From positions 83,543-147,542 of the forward strand of contig BOKF01000020.1 in assembly GCA_016860845.1 (NCBI GenBank): 64,000 nucleotides of DNA, in the 5' to 3' direction. A model generated the notes under the pieces. That model was not told where the DNA came from and searched no databases. It worked only from the letters and a program-made list of their open reading frames with translations. Position numbers and translations under genes: made by a program. Shown in pieces: positions 22,956 to 31,482 of the stretch. Origin of the DNA: Chloroflexota bacterium (GTDB lineage Bacteria > Chloroflexota > Anaerolineae > 4572-78 > J111). Each line of letters begins with the position of its first letter. The stretch's first letter is position 1.

Positions 22956-23876
22956 GTTTTAGTGCGTAGCCTCCCCTTGGGACGTTTTAAGTTTTACGCA
23001 ATACGCAACAGAGCGCAGCCTCCCCTTGGGACGCAACACGTTATTGGAGCTATAGCCTTGCTTCTCCTGTTATCCCTGGGGCTGTGGTTCTTTCTCTCCC
23101 CTCGCGATGATGGCAGCCTGGCCGAAATCGGGCGGCGGGGGACGCTGCGGGTGGGGCTGGATGCCAGTTTTCCCCCTTTTGAAACCATTGACGCCAGCGG
23201 CCAGATTGTCGGACTGGATGTAGATATTGCCCAGGCTATCGCCGCCGATTTGGGGGTCGAGGCGGAATTTGTCAATATCGCTTTTGACGGCCTGTACGAC
23301 GCGCTGCTGGCCCGCCGGGTGGATTTGATTATCTCCGGCCTGCCTTACGACCCTCGCTGGACGGAGGATGTCGCTTACACCCGCAATTATTTCAACGCCG
23401 GGCAGGTTCTCGTCACCCGCGCTGGCGACCCAACGATTCAATCAGTTGAGGATTTAGCCGGTCGCACCGTTGCCGTGGAGTGGGGCAGCCAGGCCGAGAT
23501 GGAGGCGCGGAGACTGGCGCAAAAATTGGCACTGAATACTTCGCCCTCTCCCCCAACCCCTCTCCCGCAGGGAGAGGGGAGCATACTAACTCTCCTTCGC
23601 CAAGACTCCGCTGCCGCTGCGCTTGAGGCTGTGCGCAACAGCCAGGCCGATGCCGCCATTGTTGATGCCCCCAGCGCCCTGACCCCCTCCCCGACCCTCC
23701 CCCTACAAGGGGGCGGGGGACAAGGACTGAAAATCGTCACTTATCTGACCGACGAGTGGTACGCGGCTGCCGTCCACCTGCAAAGCCGGGAGCTGCTGGC
23801 GACGGTCAACCAAACTCTGGCGCGGTTGGAAGCAAATGGAGAAATGGCAAAGCTGGAGGCAAGGTGGTTTAAGTGA
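22914..23876 (+). CDS. Family 3 solute-binding protein with repeat-encoded insertions
   Basis: The protein (up to 320 aa) has a membrane anchor (IGAIALLLLLSLGLWFFL) and a periplasmic-type binding domain of the polar amino-acid family: GTLRVGLDASFPPFE, GQIVGLDVDIAQAIAADLG, DLIISGLPYDPRW and SVEDLAGRTVAVEWGSQAE. Two proline/glycine-rich insertions (SPSPPTPLPQGEG and TPSPTLPLQGGGG) come from palindromic DNA repeats. The N-terminus is also encoded by repeats, including a duplicated GCGYAGCCTCCCCTTGGGACG, so the true start may be later. No permease or ATPase gene is adjacent, so it may act as a sensor or with a distant transporter. Confidence 0.82.
   Translation: MSSIKYRVSRFTFYVLVRSLPLGRFKFYAIRNRAQPPLGTQHVIGAIALLLLLSLGLWFFLSPRDDGSLAEIGRRGTLRVGLDASFPPFETIDASGQIVGLDVDIAQAIAADLGVEAEFVNIAFDGLYDALLARRVDLIISGLPYDPRWTEDVAYTRNYFNAGQVLVTRAGDPTIQSVEDLAGRTVAVEWGSQAEMEARRLAQKLALNTSPSPPTPLPQGEGSILTLLRQDSAAAALEAVRNSQADAAIVDAPSALTPSPTLPLQGGGGQGLKIVTYLTDEWYAAAVHLQSRELLATVNQTLARLEANGEMAKLEARWFK
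22964..23033. repeat. Direct repeat pair, 21 bp
   Basis: Copies at 22964-22984 and 23013-23033 differ at one base (GCGT/GCGC followed by AGCCTCCCCTTGGGACG). Confidence 0.75.
23547..23580. repeat. In-frame palindrome in the solute-binding protein (first)
   Basis: CCCTCTCCCGCAGGGAGAGGG-type hairpin with a flanking CCCCCAACC, a common dispersed repeat that codes for the SPSPPTPLPQGEG peptide. Confidence 0.75.
23688..23720. repeat. In-frame palindrome in the solute-binding protein (second)
   Basis: CCCTCCCCCTACAAGGGGGCGGG hairpin, related to the first insertion and to the CsoR-operator-like dyad at 21217-21245. Confidence 0.7.
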
Positions 23877-23950
23877 ATGGGTAGCTAGAGCTGACAGGTT
23901 TCAAAAAACTTATCAGCTCTTTGTCGGGGATTCTCAAGGGGGGAGGAAAA

Positions 23951-25846
23951 TTACAACGGCAGTTCTACCCTGGCCAAGCCGGGGAAAGTGGCAAACCAAT
24001 CCAGCCCGACTTCGCTCCAGCCGCCGGGAGCGTTGGGCGCGGTGGCCGGGTTGCCGAAAAAGAGGACATCCGGTGAGGTGGCGTTTTCGCCTTTGAGGTA
24101 CCAGTTCAGCGAACAGTCGCTCTCCGGCCACCAGCCAACCTTTTGCCCGTCAACGTACAGATGGACCGTGCCGTTGACGTAATCGGCGTTGACAGTCGTC
24201 CACTGCTCGTGCGGCACGCCGTAGCCCGGCAGCCGGTGCAGCCGCCAAAAATACTGCTCCTGGCAGCCGGGAAAGATGAATTGTCCCTGCCCGCCGTTGG
24301 AACTGGAGTCTTGCAGGGTGTAGAACATGGCCCCGGTGAAATAGGGAACATGGCCCCCGTTGCTGATTTCGACGCCGTAGCCGCTGGCCGTTTGTCGGCC
24401 TCGCCAGGCATAACGGACATTGCCCTCATTGGGCCGCCAGTCAAAGCGAGGATAGGTAGCTGTAACCCTCACCCCCGACCCCAGGGAGTCAGGAGGGGTC
24501 CAAAACGGCGAGCCGCCCCGCCGCCGTAAATAATCCGCCGGTGCCTCTCGTCCTGTTCCCAGCCCGCCCAGGATGTCAAGCGGCAGTATATCGTCAAAGA
24601 TAGCCCAGACCGGCACTCCCACCGCGCTGCCATCATTCTTCAGGCTGGCCTGGCTGTTGCCGACCTCGGTCCAGGAAGAACCGGGATCAGGATTATAGAC
24701 ACGCTGCCAATGAGCAGGCATGTCGCTGCCGCTGAAATGCTCGCTCCAGTAGGGGGTGTTGGCAAAGGGGCCGGCGGGCAGGGTGGCGGAAAAGCTGTTG
24801 GGGGCGTCGCTGGGCAAGGGGGCTGCTTCGACGGTGGCCGTTAACAGGCCAAAGGCGGCCTGCGGCGTGGCGATGGGCGCGTAGACTCGCAGCCAATCCA
24901 GCTCAAAATCGGTCCAGGGGACCGGGTCTTGCAGCAGGGCCAGCGAACCGAGATAGAGCGTATCGGGGCGGGTGGCGGCGTTGGGGTAGCCCTTGAAGGC
25001 GCTCAGCGGCTTGGTCAGCCGGGGGACGCCGTCAACGGTCAGGGTGAAAGTGTCGGTGCTGTAACTAAAGTCAGCCGTGACCACCACCCAGTCGGTATAG
25101 GGGTCAGTGTAGCCGTAATCACCCAGGTCCACAAAGCTGTTGGCCCGGTCCGCGCCGACAATGAGGCCGCGCCAGGCTTCTTCCTGGCGGTTGTAATCCA
25201 TGCCCACGTAGAACAGCGGCCCGGCATAATAAGGCCGGTGACCGTCGGCATAGAGGGCGATGCGATGCTCGCCCAGCGTGTCAACCTTGAACCGGACGCG
25301 CAAGGCCAGGCGAAAATCTCCCTGGTCGGGCAGCCAATCTACCCGGCGGGTGGTGTGGGGGACATCGTAGATGGTAGCGTTGTCGTCAACCATGTAAAGA
25401 TAAGGGAAAGAGATATCCATCCCCGGCACGCCGACTTGCAGCGAGTCGTTGTCAACTCTGACATAGCCCGTAGCCGGTGGGGTGTAGCTGGCGGCGGTCA
25501 TCTGACTTTGAACCGTCCAATAATCCAGCAGTTGGTTGCAGTCAAACTCGTCGGCAAAATAGGTGCGATAGCTGCTGGGCCGGTAGGGGTCGTCTAACGG
25601 GGCCAGACCGCAGTAGACTGTGCAGGGCGGCAGCGGCGGCGGGCCGAAAACAAGCGGCAGGTAAACCCGGTGGTCCAGGGTGGAATTATCGAAAGGCGGG
25701 ACTGTTGCCCGGATGAGCGGCGGCTGGGCGCAGACCGGATAGGGCGGTGCAGCGGCTGAAATGGTGGCATTACTCTCAATAAAAAGGAGTGACAAAGCAA
25801 TCACCAGAAGGAGTCGAAGGGTTGTGAAAAATAGGGGGTTGGTCAT
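23951..25846 (-). CDS. Large secreted protein with two LamG/concanavalin-like repeats
   Basis: From the ATG at 25846 the protein has 631 aa with a signal peptide (LRLLLVIALSLLFIESNATISAAA). Two related halves follow, each with a beta-sandwich lectin pattern: FADEFDCNQLLDYWTVQ ... LRVRFKVDTLGEHRIALYADG ... DWVVVTADFSYSTDTFTLTVDG, and later YWSEHFSGSDMPAHWQRV ... VRYAWRGRQTASGYGVEISNGGHVPYF ... EQWTTVNADYVNGTVHLYVDG. It is probably a carbohydrate-binding surface protein or inactive glycanase; no catalytic site was recognised. Thirty-three extra in-frame residues upstream are less likely because they run into terminator-like leader hairpins. Confidence 0.72.
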   Translation of the reverse strand: MTNPLFFTTLRLLLVIALSLLFIESNATISAAAPPYPVCAQPPLIRATVPPFDNSTLDHRVYLPLVFGPPPLPPCTVYCGLAPLDDPYRPSSYRTYFADEFDCNQLLDYWTVQSQMTAASYTPPATGYVRVDNDSLQVGVPGMDISFPYLYMVDDNATIYDVPHTTRRVDWLPDQGDFRLALRVRFKVDTLGEHRIALYADGHRPYYAGPLFYVGMDYNRQEEAWRGLIVGADRANSFVDLGDYGYTDPYTDWVVVTADFSYSTDTFTLTVDGVPRLTKPLSAFKGYPNAATRPDTLYLGSLALLQDPVPWTDFELDWLRVYAPIATPQAAFGLLTATVEAAPLPSDAPNSFSATLPAGPFANTPYWSEHFSGSDMPAHWQRVYNPDPGSSWTEVGNSQASLKNDGSAVGVPVWAIFDDILPLDILGGLGTGREAPADYLRRRGGSPFWTPPDSLGSGVRVTATYPRFDWRPNEGNVRYAWRGRQTASGYGVEISNGGHVPYFTGAMFYTLQDSSSNGGQGQFIFPGCQEQYFWRLHRLPGYGVPHEQWTTVNADYVNGTVHLYVDGQKVGWWPESDCSLNWYLKGENATSPDVLFFGNPATAPNAPGGWSEVGLDWFATFPGLARVELPL

Positions 25847-25887
25847 GACGGAATCTCGCAAGTGGACAGTGATTGGGTTGGCAAGAA

Positions 25888-25976
25888 ACAAAAACCCGTT
25901 ACCTGATAACGGCAACGGGCTTACAAAAAATCTGAGCTTTTGCAATCCTCCAAAACTCAGACTCTAAAGGTCTGAG
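25888..25976 (-). promoter_or_regulatory. Possible attenuator: competing hairpins and two tandem terminators
   Basis: In minus-strand order, CTCAGAC (25976-25970) can pair with GTCTGAG (25962-25956). The same GUCUGAG can instead pair with CUCAGA (25936-25931) in a larger hairpin followed directly by six U. A second hairpin (CCCGUUgCC / GGuAACGGG, 25919-25895) followed by five U comes next, 42 bp before the secreted-protein ATG. Mutually exclusive pairings of this kind suggest transcription attenuation, but no known riboswitch class is recognised. Confidence 0.5.
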
Positions 25977-26115
25977 AGATCTTTAGTGTCTTTCTTTTCT
26001 ACATCCAATATACCAGATTTGAGAGAGGGCAGCAATGGGCTATAGAGGCTAGGGTCCGTCCGAATCTTGGGCGGTTCTATACCTCTAGCAAGTTGGCAAC
26101 TTGGCTCTCATAAGA

Positions 26116-26145
26116 TTGGAGAGATATAATTATTTCTGGTACAAT
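26116..26145 (+). promoter_or_regulatory. Promoter of the first GT39-like gene
   Basis: TTGGAG (26116-26121), an 18-bp spacer and TACAAT (26140-26145) predict +1 near 26152, two bases before the GTG start, so the message may be leaderless. The rest of 25977-26115 shows no other feature. Confidence 0.6.
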
Positions 26146-26153
26146 GCGACCTC

Positions 26154-28277
26154 GTGTCAGTTAATTTCAGGCAACCCAACCGGATCATCATATTCCTGGC
26201 GTTTGTGGCCCTGCTTAGCTTAGGTCTGTGGCTGCGCCTCCGTTTTATCCATACGGTCCAGCTTTATCCGGATGAATTTGCTACTTTATTAGCGGTGCAG
26301 ATGATTGGCCAAAAAGGCGTGCCGGTGATGCCCTCCGGCCTGTTTTACGATCACGGGTTGTTATTCTCCTACGCCGGCAGTCTGGCCGCCTGGTTCGGCC
26401 CGGCGCGTTTGGCGGTACGCTACGCCAGCCTGTTGTTTGGCATGCTCACCCTGGGTGCAACCTTCTGGTTGGGCCAGCGTTGGTTCTCGACAGCCGCCGG
26501 CCTGATCGCCGTCACCGGGCTGGCTGTCGCTCCGGCGGCTATCGAGTGGAGCAGCCGGGCCAGGATGTATGCCCTGCTGCAATTGCTCGTTTTAATAACG
26601 CTGGCACTGGCCTATGAAGGCGTCAGCCAAAATAGAGCGAAGTGGCGCTGGGCCGCCCTGCTCACCTACCTGGGAGCGACCCTGACCCATTTTGCGGCGG
26701 TTGCGCTCGCGCCGCCGCTGGTGTTGGGAGTGATAACCGTCTGGCGGGGCCAGTGGAAGCGAAGAAGCGAAGAGGCGAAGGTACGAAATTTCTCTGCCCA
26801 TCTTCGCGACCTCGCCTCATCGCCTCACCTTTTCATCGAAATTACTGCCCTAATTCTCATCCTCGCCATCGCCTTTCTGGTCAAGCGAGCCGGTCAGCCC
26901 AAAGGGATTGAGGCTTTGGATACGGGCAGGATGGTGGCCGGCCTGGCCCAGGTCTTTTCAATTTACAGTGATTTTTCCTTTAATCTCATTGATGGCTGGC
27001 AAGCGGTTGCTCCCTTCTACCTGACATTGCCCGCTCTAATTTTTGCGCCCTTTGCTCTGCTGGCGATCATTGCCGGGATGAAAGGATGGCGCCTTGGAGA
27101 AGAATCTCGTTTCTCCCCTGCCCTTTTCCTCTCCCTCATCCTTCTGACCACCACCCTCGAAATGATCCTCTTCGTTTCCCCCGACCGCCGTGACGACAAG
27201 TATTTGTTCATGCTCCTGCCGGTACTGCTGCTGCTCGGCGCGCAAGGGATGGCCTTGGCAGGAGAAAAAATCGCCCGTACTCTATCGAGTACAGGTAATC
27301 AAGGGCCTGCCATCCCGGAGGACGGCCACAGGCGGCCAACTGACAATAGTCAGTTGACTTCTCCATCTTCTATCTTCTATCTTCTATCTTCTATCTTTCC
27401 CCTGCTTGCTTCCGGCTTTATCCTCGCCGCCGCCCAATCTCCCGTCCGGGCGCTGCTGGCCAACACCGGTGACGACTACGACTCCGCCTTTGCCTATGTC
27501 CAGGCTCACTGGCAGGAGGGCGACACAATTCTCACCGGCACACCTGCGGCGGCGGCTTTTTACCTGGGGCATAACGATTTCTACGGCGTCCAACGGCGAG
27601 GAGGTTATGATTACCGTCTGTTGAGTGTGAACGGCCGGGCGGTGGACCGCTGGCTTGGCTCGCCGGCCATCCGCACCCCGGCGGAGTTACACGAGGTCCT
27701 GGCTCGACAAAACGTCTGGCTGATCTTAGAGCGCTGGGGCTTGCAGCGTGAATATTACGACCTGCCCTTCCAGCAGCAGTTGTTGGCTCAAACCGATTAT
27801 GTCAGCGAAACCCAGGGGATTTTCATTCTCCGTTCCAAAGCTGACCCGCAGCCGCCGGCCCTCGACCCGGCCCAGCCGCGTGAGGCAAATTTTGGCAATC
27901 TGGTCCGTTTGACCGGCTATACGGTCGAACCGGTTCAGCCCGCCCCCGGCGCACGGATACGTTTGACTCTTTACTGGCAGGCGTTAGCCCCGCTGCCGCA
28001 CGATTACACCGTTTTTGTGCATTTGCGCCGGCCCGGCGGGAACACCGTTGCTCAGGCCGACCACCGCCCCCTGGATAGTCTGTATCCCACCAGTCTTTGG
28101 CCTGCCGGCGAAACTATCCGCGAAAGCAGCTACCTGCCTCTCCCCGGCGACCTGCTGCCCGGCAGTTACGAACTGTGGGTGGGTCTCTACTTGTTAGAAA
28201 CGGGCGAGCGCCTGCCTCTGCAAAATGATACCAGCGGCGAAAACGCCCTCATACTTGGAGTCTTACGGATTGAATAA
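26154..28277 (+). CDS. GT39-like membrane glycosyltransferase with one C-terminal beta-sandwich module
   Basis: The 707-aa protein has about 12 membrane helices and the GT-C catalytic acidic pair in the first exterior loop (LYPDEFATLL, D40-E41). Such enzymes move a sugar from a polyprenyl-phosphate carrier to a target outside the membrane. After residue about 575 comes an exterior module (VRLTGYTVEPV, IRLTLYWQALAPLPHDYTVFVHL, YPTSLWPAGE, LPGSYELWVGLYLLETGERLPL) that recurs in most proteins of this locus. Two inter-helix loops are encoded by 7-mer arrays (26757-26829 and 27356-27398). It begins the 26-63 kb glycosylation locus. Confidence 0.87.
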   Translation: MSVNFRQPNRIIIFLAFVALLSLGLWLRLRFIHTVQLYPDEFATLLAVQMIGQKGVPVMPSGLFYDHGLLFSYAGSLAAWFGPARLAVRYASLLFGMLTLGATFWLGQRWFSTAAGLIAVTGLAVAPAAIEWSSRARMYALLQLLVLITLALAYEGVSQNRAKWRWAALLTYLGATLTHFAAVALAPPLVLGVITVWRGQWKRRSEEAKVRNFSAHLRDLASSPHLFIEITALILILAIAFLVKRAGQPKGIEALDTGRMVAGLAQVFSIYSDFSFNLIDGWQAVAPFYLTLPALIFAPFALLAIIAGMKGWRLGEESRFSPALFLSLILLTTTLEMILFVSPDRRDDKYLFMLLPVLLLLGAQGMALAGEKIARTLSSTGNQGPAIPEDGHRRPTDNSQLTSPSSIFYLLSSIFPLLASGFILAAAQSPVRALLANTGDDYDSAFAYVQAHWQEGDTILTGTPAAAAFYLGHNDFYGVQRRGGYDYRLLSVNGRAVDRWLGSPAIRTPAELHEVLARQNVWLILERWGLQREYYDLPFQQQLLAQTDYVSETQGIFILRSKADPQPPALDPAQPREANFGNLVRLTGYTVEPVQPAPGARIRLTLYWQALAPLPHDYTVFVHLRRPGGNTVAQADHRPLDSLYPTSLWPAGETIRESSYLPLPGDLLPGSYELWVGLYLLETGERLPLQNDTSGENALILGVLRIE
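26757..26829. repeat. In-frame 7-mer arrays, inverted pair
   Basis: GCGAAGA-type units (26758-26780) face CGCCTCA-type units (26809-26829) and encode a charged loop of the GT. Confidence 0.65.
27356..27398. repeat. In-frame TTCTATC array
   Basis: Five TTCTATC units encode a 7-residue peptide repeat (SSIFYLL) in a loop before a helix. Confidence 0.85.
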
Positions 28278-31200
28278 TCAATCTAAAATTGAAAATCGAA
28301 AATACCCAAAGGGTACACTGTCTAAAATCCAAAATCGAGACAGCCAGATCGCTTATTTTGTGATCCTATTCCTCATCATCTTCGTCCCCCGCCTGGTTAA
28401 TCTGGATGTTTTCCTGACGGCTGATGAACCCCTTTTTCTTGAGTACGCCCAAGAATTTGCCGAAGGTTTGGCGACAGGTGATTTAGAGCTGACTCTGGGA
28501 ATTGGCTACCCCGGCGTTACCGTCGCCTGGTGGGCGGCCCCGGTGGTGGGCCTGGCCCACAGCGAACTGTATGCTTACGTCGCCGGACGGGTGATGACCG
28601 CCCTGGTTAACAGCCTGCTGCTGCTGGTTCTCTATGCCCTGGCCCGGAAGCTGTTGGGCCGCTGGCCGGCTTTCATCGGCGTCAGCCTGCTGGCCCTTGA
28701 TCCCTTTATCCTGGGCTACAGCCGCTTGCTGCACAATGAAGCACCCCTGACTCTGTTTATGACTCTGGCGGGCCTCTCCTTCTTGCTCTGGCTGCGCGAT
28801 GTGCTGCCCCCTTCCTCTGAAACCAGTAGTGAGTCATCAGTAGTCAGTCGTCAGAAAAACGCTTTCACTACTCGACCTGGCGGTGGGGCAGATGTTATGG
28901 GTGGGCTGCAAAAAGGACAATCTTGGCTGCTCCTGACTGGACTGTTCACCGGCCTGGCCTTGCTCACCAAATCTACCGCCCTGCTGCTTGGACCCATGCT
29001 GGTCGCTCTGCTGGCTGGTTGGATCATTATTGGCTATGTTTCACAGCCTACACCGCGTAGTTCACCCCTCTTGTGGCAAACTTTCCTCACAGGGTTAGCG
29101 GGTCTGGTCATTGTGGCCCTCGTTTCCTCTCTTGTCTTCTACGTTCTCTGGCCGGCGATGTGGACTCGACCCCAGGAGGCGCTCCAGCTTACTTTTGACA
29201 AACTTCTAACCGACCAGGAAGCCGGCACCGGCAATTTTGGCATGTTCTGGCTGGGCGATTTTGTGGAAGACCCCGGCCTATTTTTCTATCCGGTCGCTTT
29301 TCTGCTCAAGGCAACCCCCTGGCTGCTGCTTGGCCTGGGCTTAAGTGTCTGGCAGGTTATCTCAATCCACATTTTGCCTAAAAAACACGCTTCCCGCTCC
29401 CCACTTCCCGCTCCCCACTCCCTCCCCCTCTGGTTTTTCGCCCTCACCTACATGCTTGTCATGACAATTGCTTCCAAAAAGGCGGTCCGTTATCTGCTGC
29501 CGGCTTATCCTACTTTTTGCCTGCTGGCGGGCCTGGCCTTTTATCAAGTGGGCCGGCAAATGGGCGAATGGCCCAGGTCAAGGGGTATATTTTCGCGCTT
29601 CTCGTTTCTGCGCCTCTCCTATCCTCGCCTCCTGCTGCTTGTGCCTATCGTTCTATTGGCCTGGTTCTACCACCCTTACTATCTGACCTATTATAATCCG
29701 GCCTTCCTCGGCTGGCTGTGGGCGCCCAAAACGCTGCTGGTTGGCTGGGGCGAGGGCCTGGACGAGGCGGCTCGCTATGTCAGCCGGCAGCCGCCGGGAA
29801 TGACGACAGCCTGGTACGGGCAGCTTTTTTCAGCTTTTTACCCGGGCCAGCTTCAGACCCTGAAAAACTCGGAAAATTTAATCACCAGCGACTACACCGT
29901 GCTGTACCTTAACCAGGTCCAGCGCGACATCCCCAACCCCAATGTGATCCACTACTTCCGGACTCGCCGCCAGCCGGAGTACACGGTGCGCCTGGCCGGG
30001 ATAGAGTACGCCTGGGTTTATCGCGGGCCGATCGCCGGGATGCGCCCTGACCCAACTCCCCCCTATCCTCTGGGCGGCGATTTTGGCGGCGAGGTTCGCC
30101 TGCTCGGCTACGATTTGTCGCAGCCGCAGCTTTCCGGCCAGCCGCTCGTTGTTACCCTGTATTGGCGGGTGCTGACTGTGCCGCCGGCCAAGCGTTTTGT
30201 CTACGTTCGCCTGGTGGATGCCCAGGGCCGCGTCTGGGCCAAGTCCGATGGCCCGCCGGTCATGGGCCTTTGGCCGATTTCATACTGGCAGCCGGCCATG
30301 CTGATCGAAGATGCCCAGGAATTGGCTGTTCCCCCCGGCACACCGCCGGGAACCTACCGGCTGGAGGCAGGCTGGTACGATCCTGCCACCGGCCAAACTT
30401 TGGCTGCCAGCGGCCAGCCGTTGGGGCAGGGCGGCGGCCTGCTGCTGGGTGAAATTCAACTGGGCTGGCAGTCTCTCCCCGTCGAAGCCGATTTGCCCCA
30501 CGCCACTGACCAATCTCTTGCCCCCAATGCCCGTCTTATTGGCTACGACAGCCCTCCGGCGGCCGCTACTACCGGCGATGTGTTCTCCCTCCGCCTGGCC
30601 TGGCGCGAAGATGCTCCATTTTTGAATTTCGGTGCACTTCCCAACAACTCGGTCATGCTTGAGTGGCGGCAGGATGGTCAACGGGTCGCCGAGCAGCTTG
30701 ACCCGCTGCCGCTGCCCATCGAAAAATGGGGCCGCCGCGCCCTTTTACTCTCGCAGCACGATGTCATTGTTCCGCCCACGCTGGCGTCTGGGCGGTACGA
30801 ACTGGTGGTCACGCTCCACACCGGCAGCGACCCGGCCGGGGAAGCCTTTGCCCTGGGTACGATGGATGTAACAACGCCAACCCATCAATTCGAACTGCCC
30901 GCTTCGGCCGGCCGGCCGGCCGGACCAGCCCGCCTTGAGCCAGGGGTAGCTTTAGCCGGTTACGAATTTCAGCCTGCGCCGCAAAAGCTCGATCTCACCT
31001 TGTATTGGCAGACGCAGACACCCCTGACCACTCGTTACAAAGTGTTTGTCCAGCTCCTGACCGGCGACAACAGCCTGGTGGCCCAGTCGGACAGCTTTCC
31101 CGCGGCCGGCCAGCGCCCAACAACCGGCTGGCTGCCTGGCGAAATTATCGCCGACCCGCACAGCCTGGCCTTCCCCGCCCCCATCGCTCCCGGAACCTAC

Positions 31201-31314
31201 CGGCTCATTGCCGGTCTGTACAATCCCTTGAACGGCCAGCGGGCGCCGGTCCTCGACGAGGCAGGCCAGGCTGTCAATGACGCTATCCTTATCACCGAGG
31301 TGACTTTGCCCTGA
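28225..31314 (+). CDS. GT39-like membrane glycosyltransferase with three C-terminal modules
   Basis: Up to 1029 aa. The first 45 residues are coded by the end of the preceding gene and by AAAATCG/AAATCCA repeats, so the true start may be a GTG near 28360. The catalytic loop reads FLTADEPLF (D67-E68) followed by IGYPGVTV. The last transmembrane part has HPYYLTYYNP and GWGEGLDEAARYVS, shared with the 36836 paralogue. Three beta-sandwich modules follow (start phrases VRLLGYDLS, ARLIGYDSP, VALAGYEFQ). Repeat-coded loops lie at 28821-28855 and 29389-29423. Confidence 0.85.
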   Translation: MIPAAKTPSYLESYGLNNQSKIENRKYPKGTLSKIQNRDSQIAYFVILFLIIFVPRLVNLDVFLTADEPLFLEYAQEFAEGLATGDLELTLGIGYPGVTVAWWAAPVVGLAHSELYAYVAGRVMTALVNSLLLLVLYALARKLLGRWPAFIGVSLLALDPFILGYSRLLHNEAPLTLFMTLAGLSFLLWLRDVLPPSSETSSESSVVSRQKNAFTTRPGGGADVMGGLQKGQSWLLLTGLFTGLALLTKSTALLLGPMLVALLAGWIIIGYVSQPTPRSSPLLWQTFLTGLAGLVIVALVSSLVFYVLWPAMWTRPQEALQLTFDKLLTDQEAGTGNFGMFWLGDFVEDPGLFFYPVAFLLKATPWLLLGLGLSVWQVISIHILPKKHASRSPLPAPHSLPLWFFALTYMLVMTIASKKAVRYLLPAYPTFCLLAGLAFYQVGRQMGEWPRSRGIFSRFSFLRLSYPRLLLLVPIVLLAWFYHPYYLTYYNPAFLGWLWAPKTLLVGWGEGLDEAARYVSRQPPGMTTAWYGQLFSAFYPGQLQTLKNSENLITSDYTVLYLNQVQRDIPNPNVIHYFRTRRQPEYTVRLAGIEYAWVYRGPIAGMRPDPTPPYPLGGDFGGEVRLLGYDLSQPQLSGQPLVVTLYWRVLTVPPAKRFVYVRLVDAQGRVWAKSDGPPVMGLWPISYWQPAMLIEDAQELAVPPGTPPGTYRLEAGWYDPATGQTLAASGQPLGQGGGLLLGEIQLGWQSLPVEADLPHATDQSLAPNARLIGYDSPPAAATTGDVFSLRLAWREDAPFLNFGALPNNSVMLEWRQDGQRVAEQLDPLPLPIEKWGRRALLLSQHDVIVPPTLASGRYELVVTLHTGSDPAGEAFALGTMDVTTPTHQFELPASAGRPAGPARLEPGVALAGYEFQPAPQKLDLTLYWQTQTPLTTRYKVFVQLLTGDNSLVAQSDSFPAAGQRPTTGWLPGEIIADPHSLAFPAPIAPGTYRLIAGLYNPLNGQRAPVLDEAGQAVNDAILITEVTLP
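28274..28345. repeat. AAAATCG/AAATCCA 7-mer array
   Basis: Degenerate units at the gene junction code for the NQSKIENRK...SKIQNR peptide. The same family is found at 34711-34749 and 40373-40409, each time at a gene start or loop. Confidence 0.75.
28821..28855. repeat. In-frame TAGTCAG array
   Basis: Degenerate CAGTAGT units encode a Ser-rich loop (SSETSSESSVVS) in the GT. Confidence 0.75.
29389..29423. repeat. In-frame CGCTCCC/CACTCCC array
   Basis: Four to five units encode the loop SRSPLPAPHSLP in the GT. Confidence 0.75.
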
Positions 31315-31482
31315 TTGACCAGATCTCAGGCCGATATTTTCCCCTAAATAACTTCTCCGCTATAGTGGAGCTTCAGCGCCTCGACTAGGCTAAATCTCCA
31401 CGCTCAACCGCGATTTTTCCAATCCGATTATGTCAGGTCAGCCGATGCCTGTTCAAACTTTTTGTGGCATACTTATCAAAAG

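Noticed and set aside
23951..25945. Upstream start (25945) for the secreted protein
   Set aside because: The extra residues are encoded by terminator-like hairpins, whereas the signal peptide begins cleanly at the ATG of 25846.
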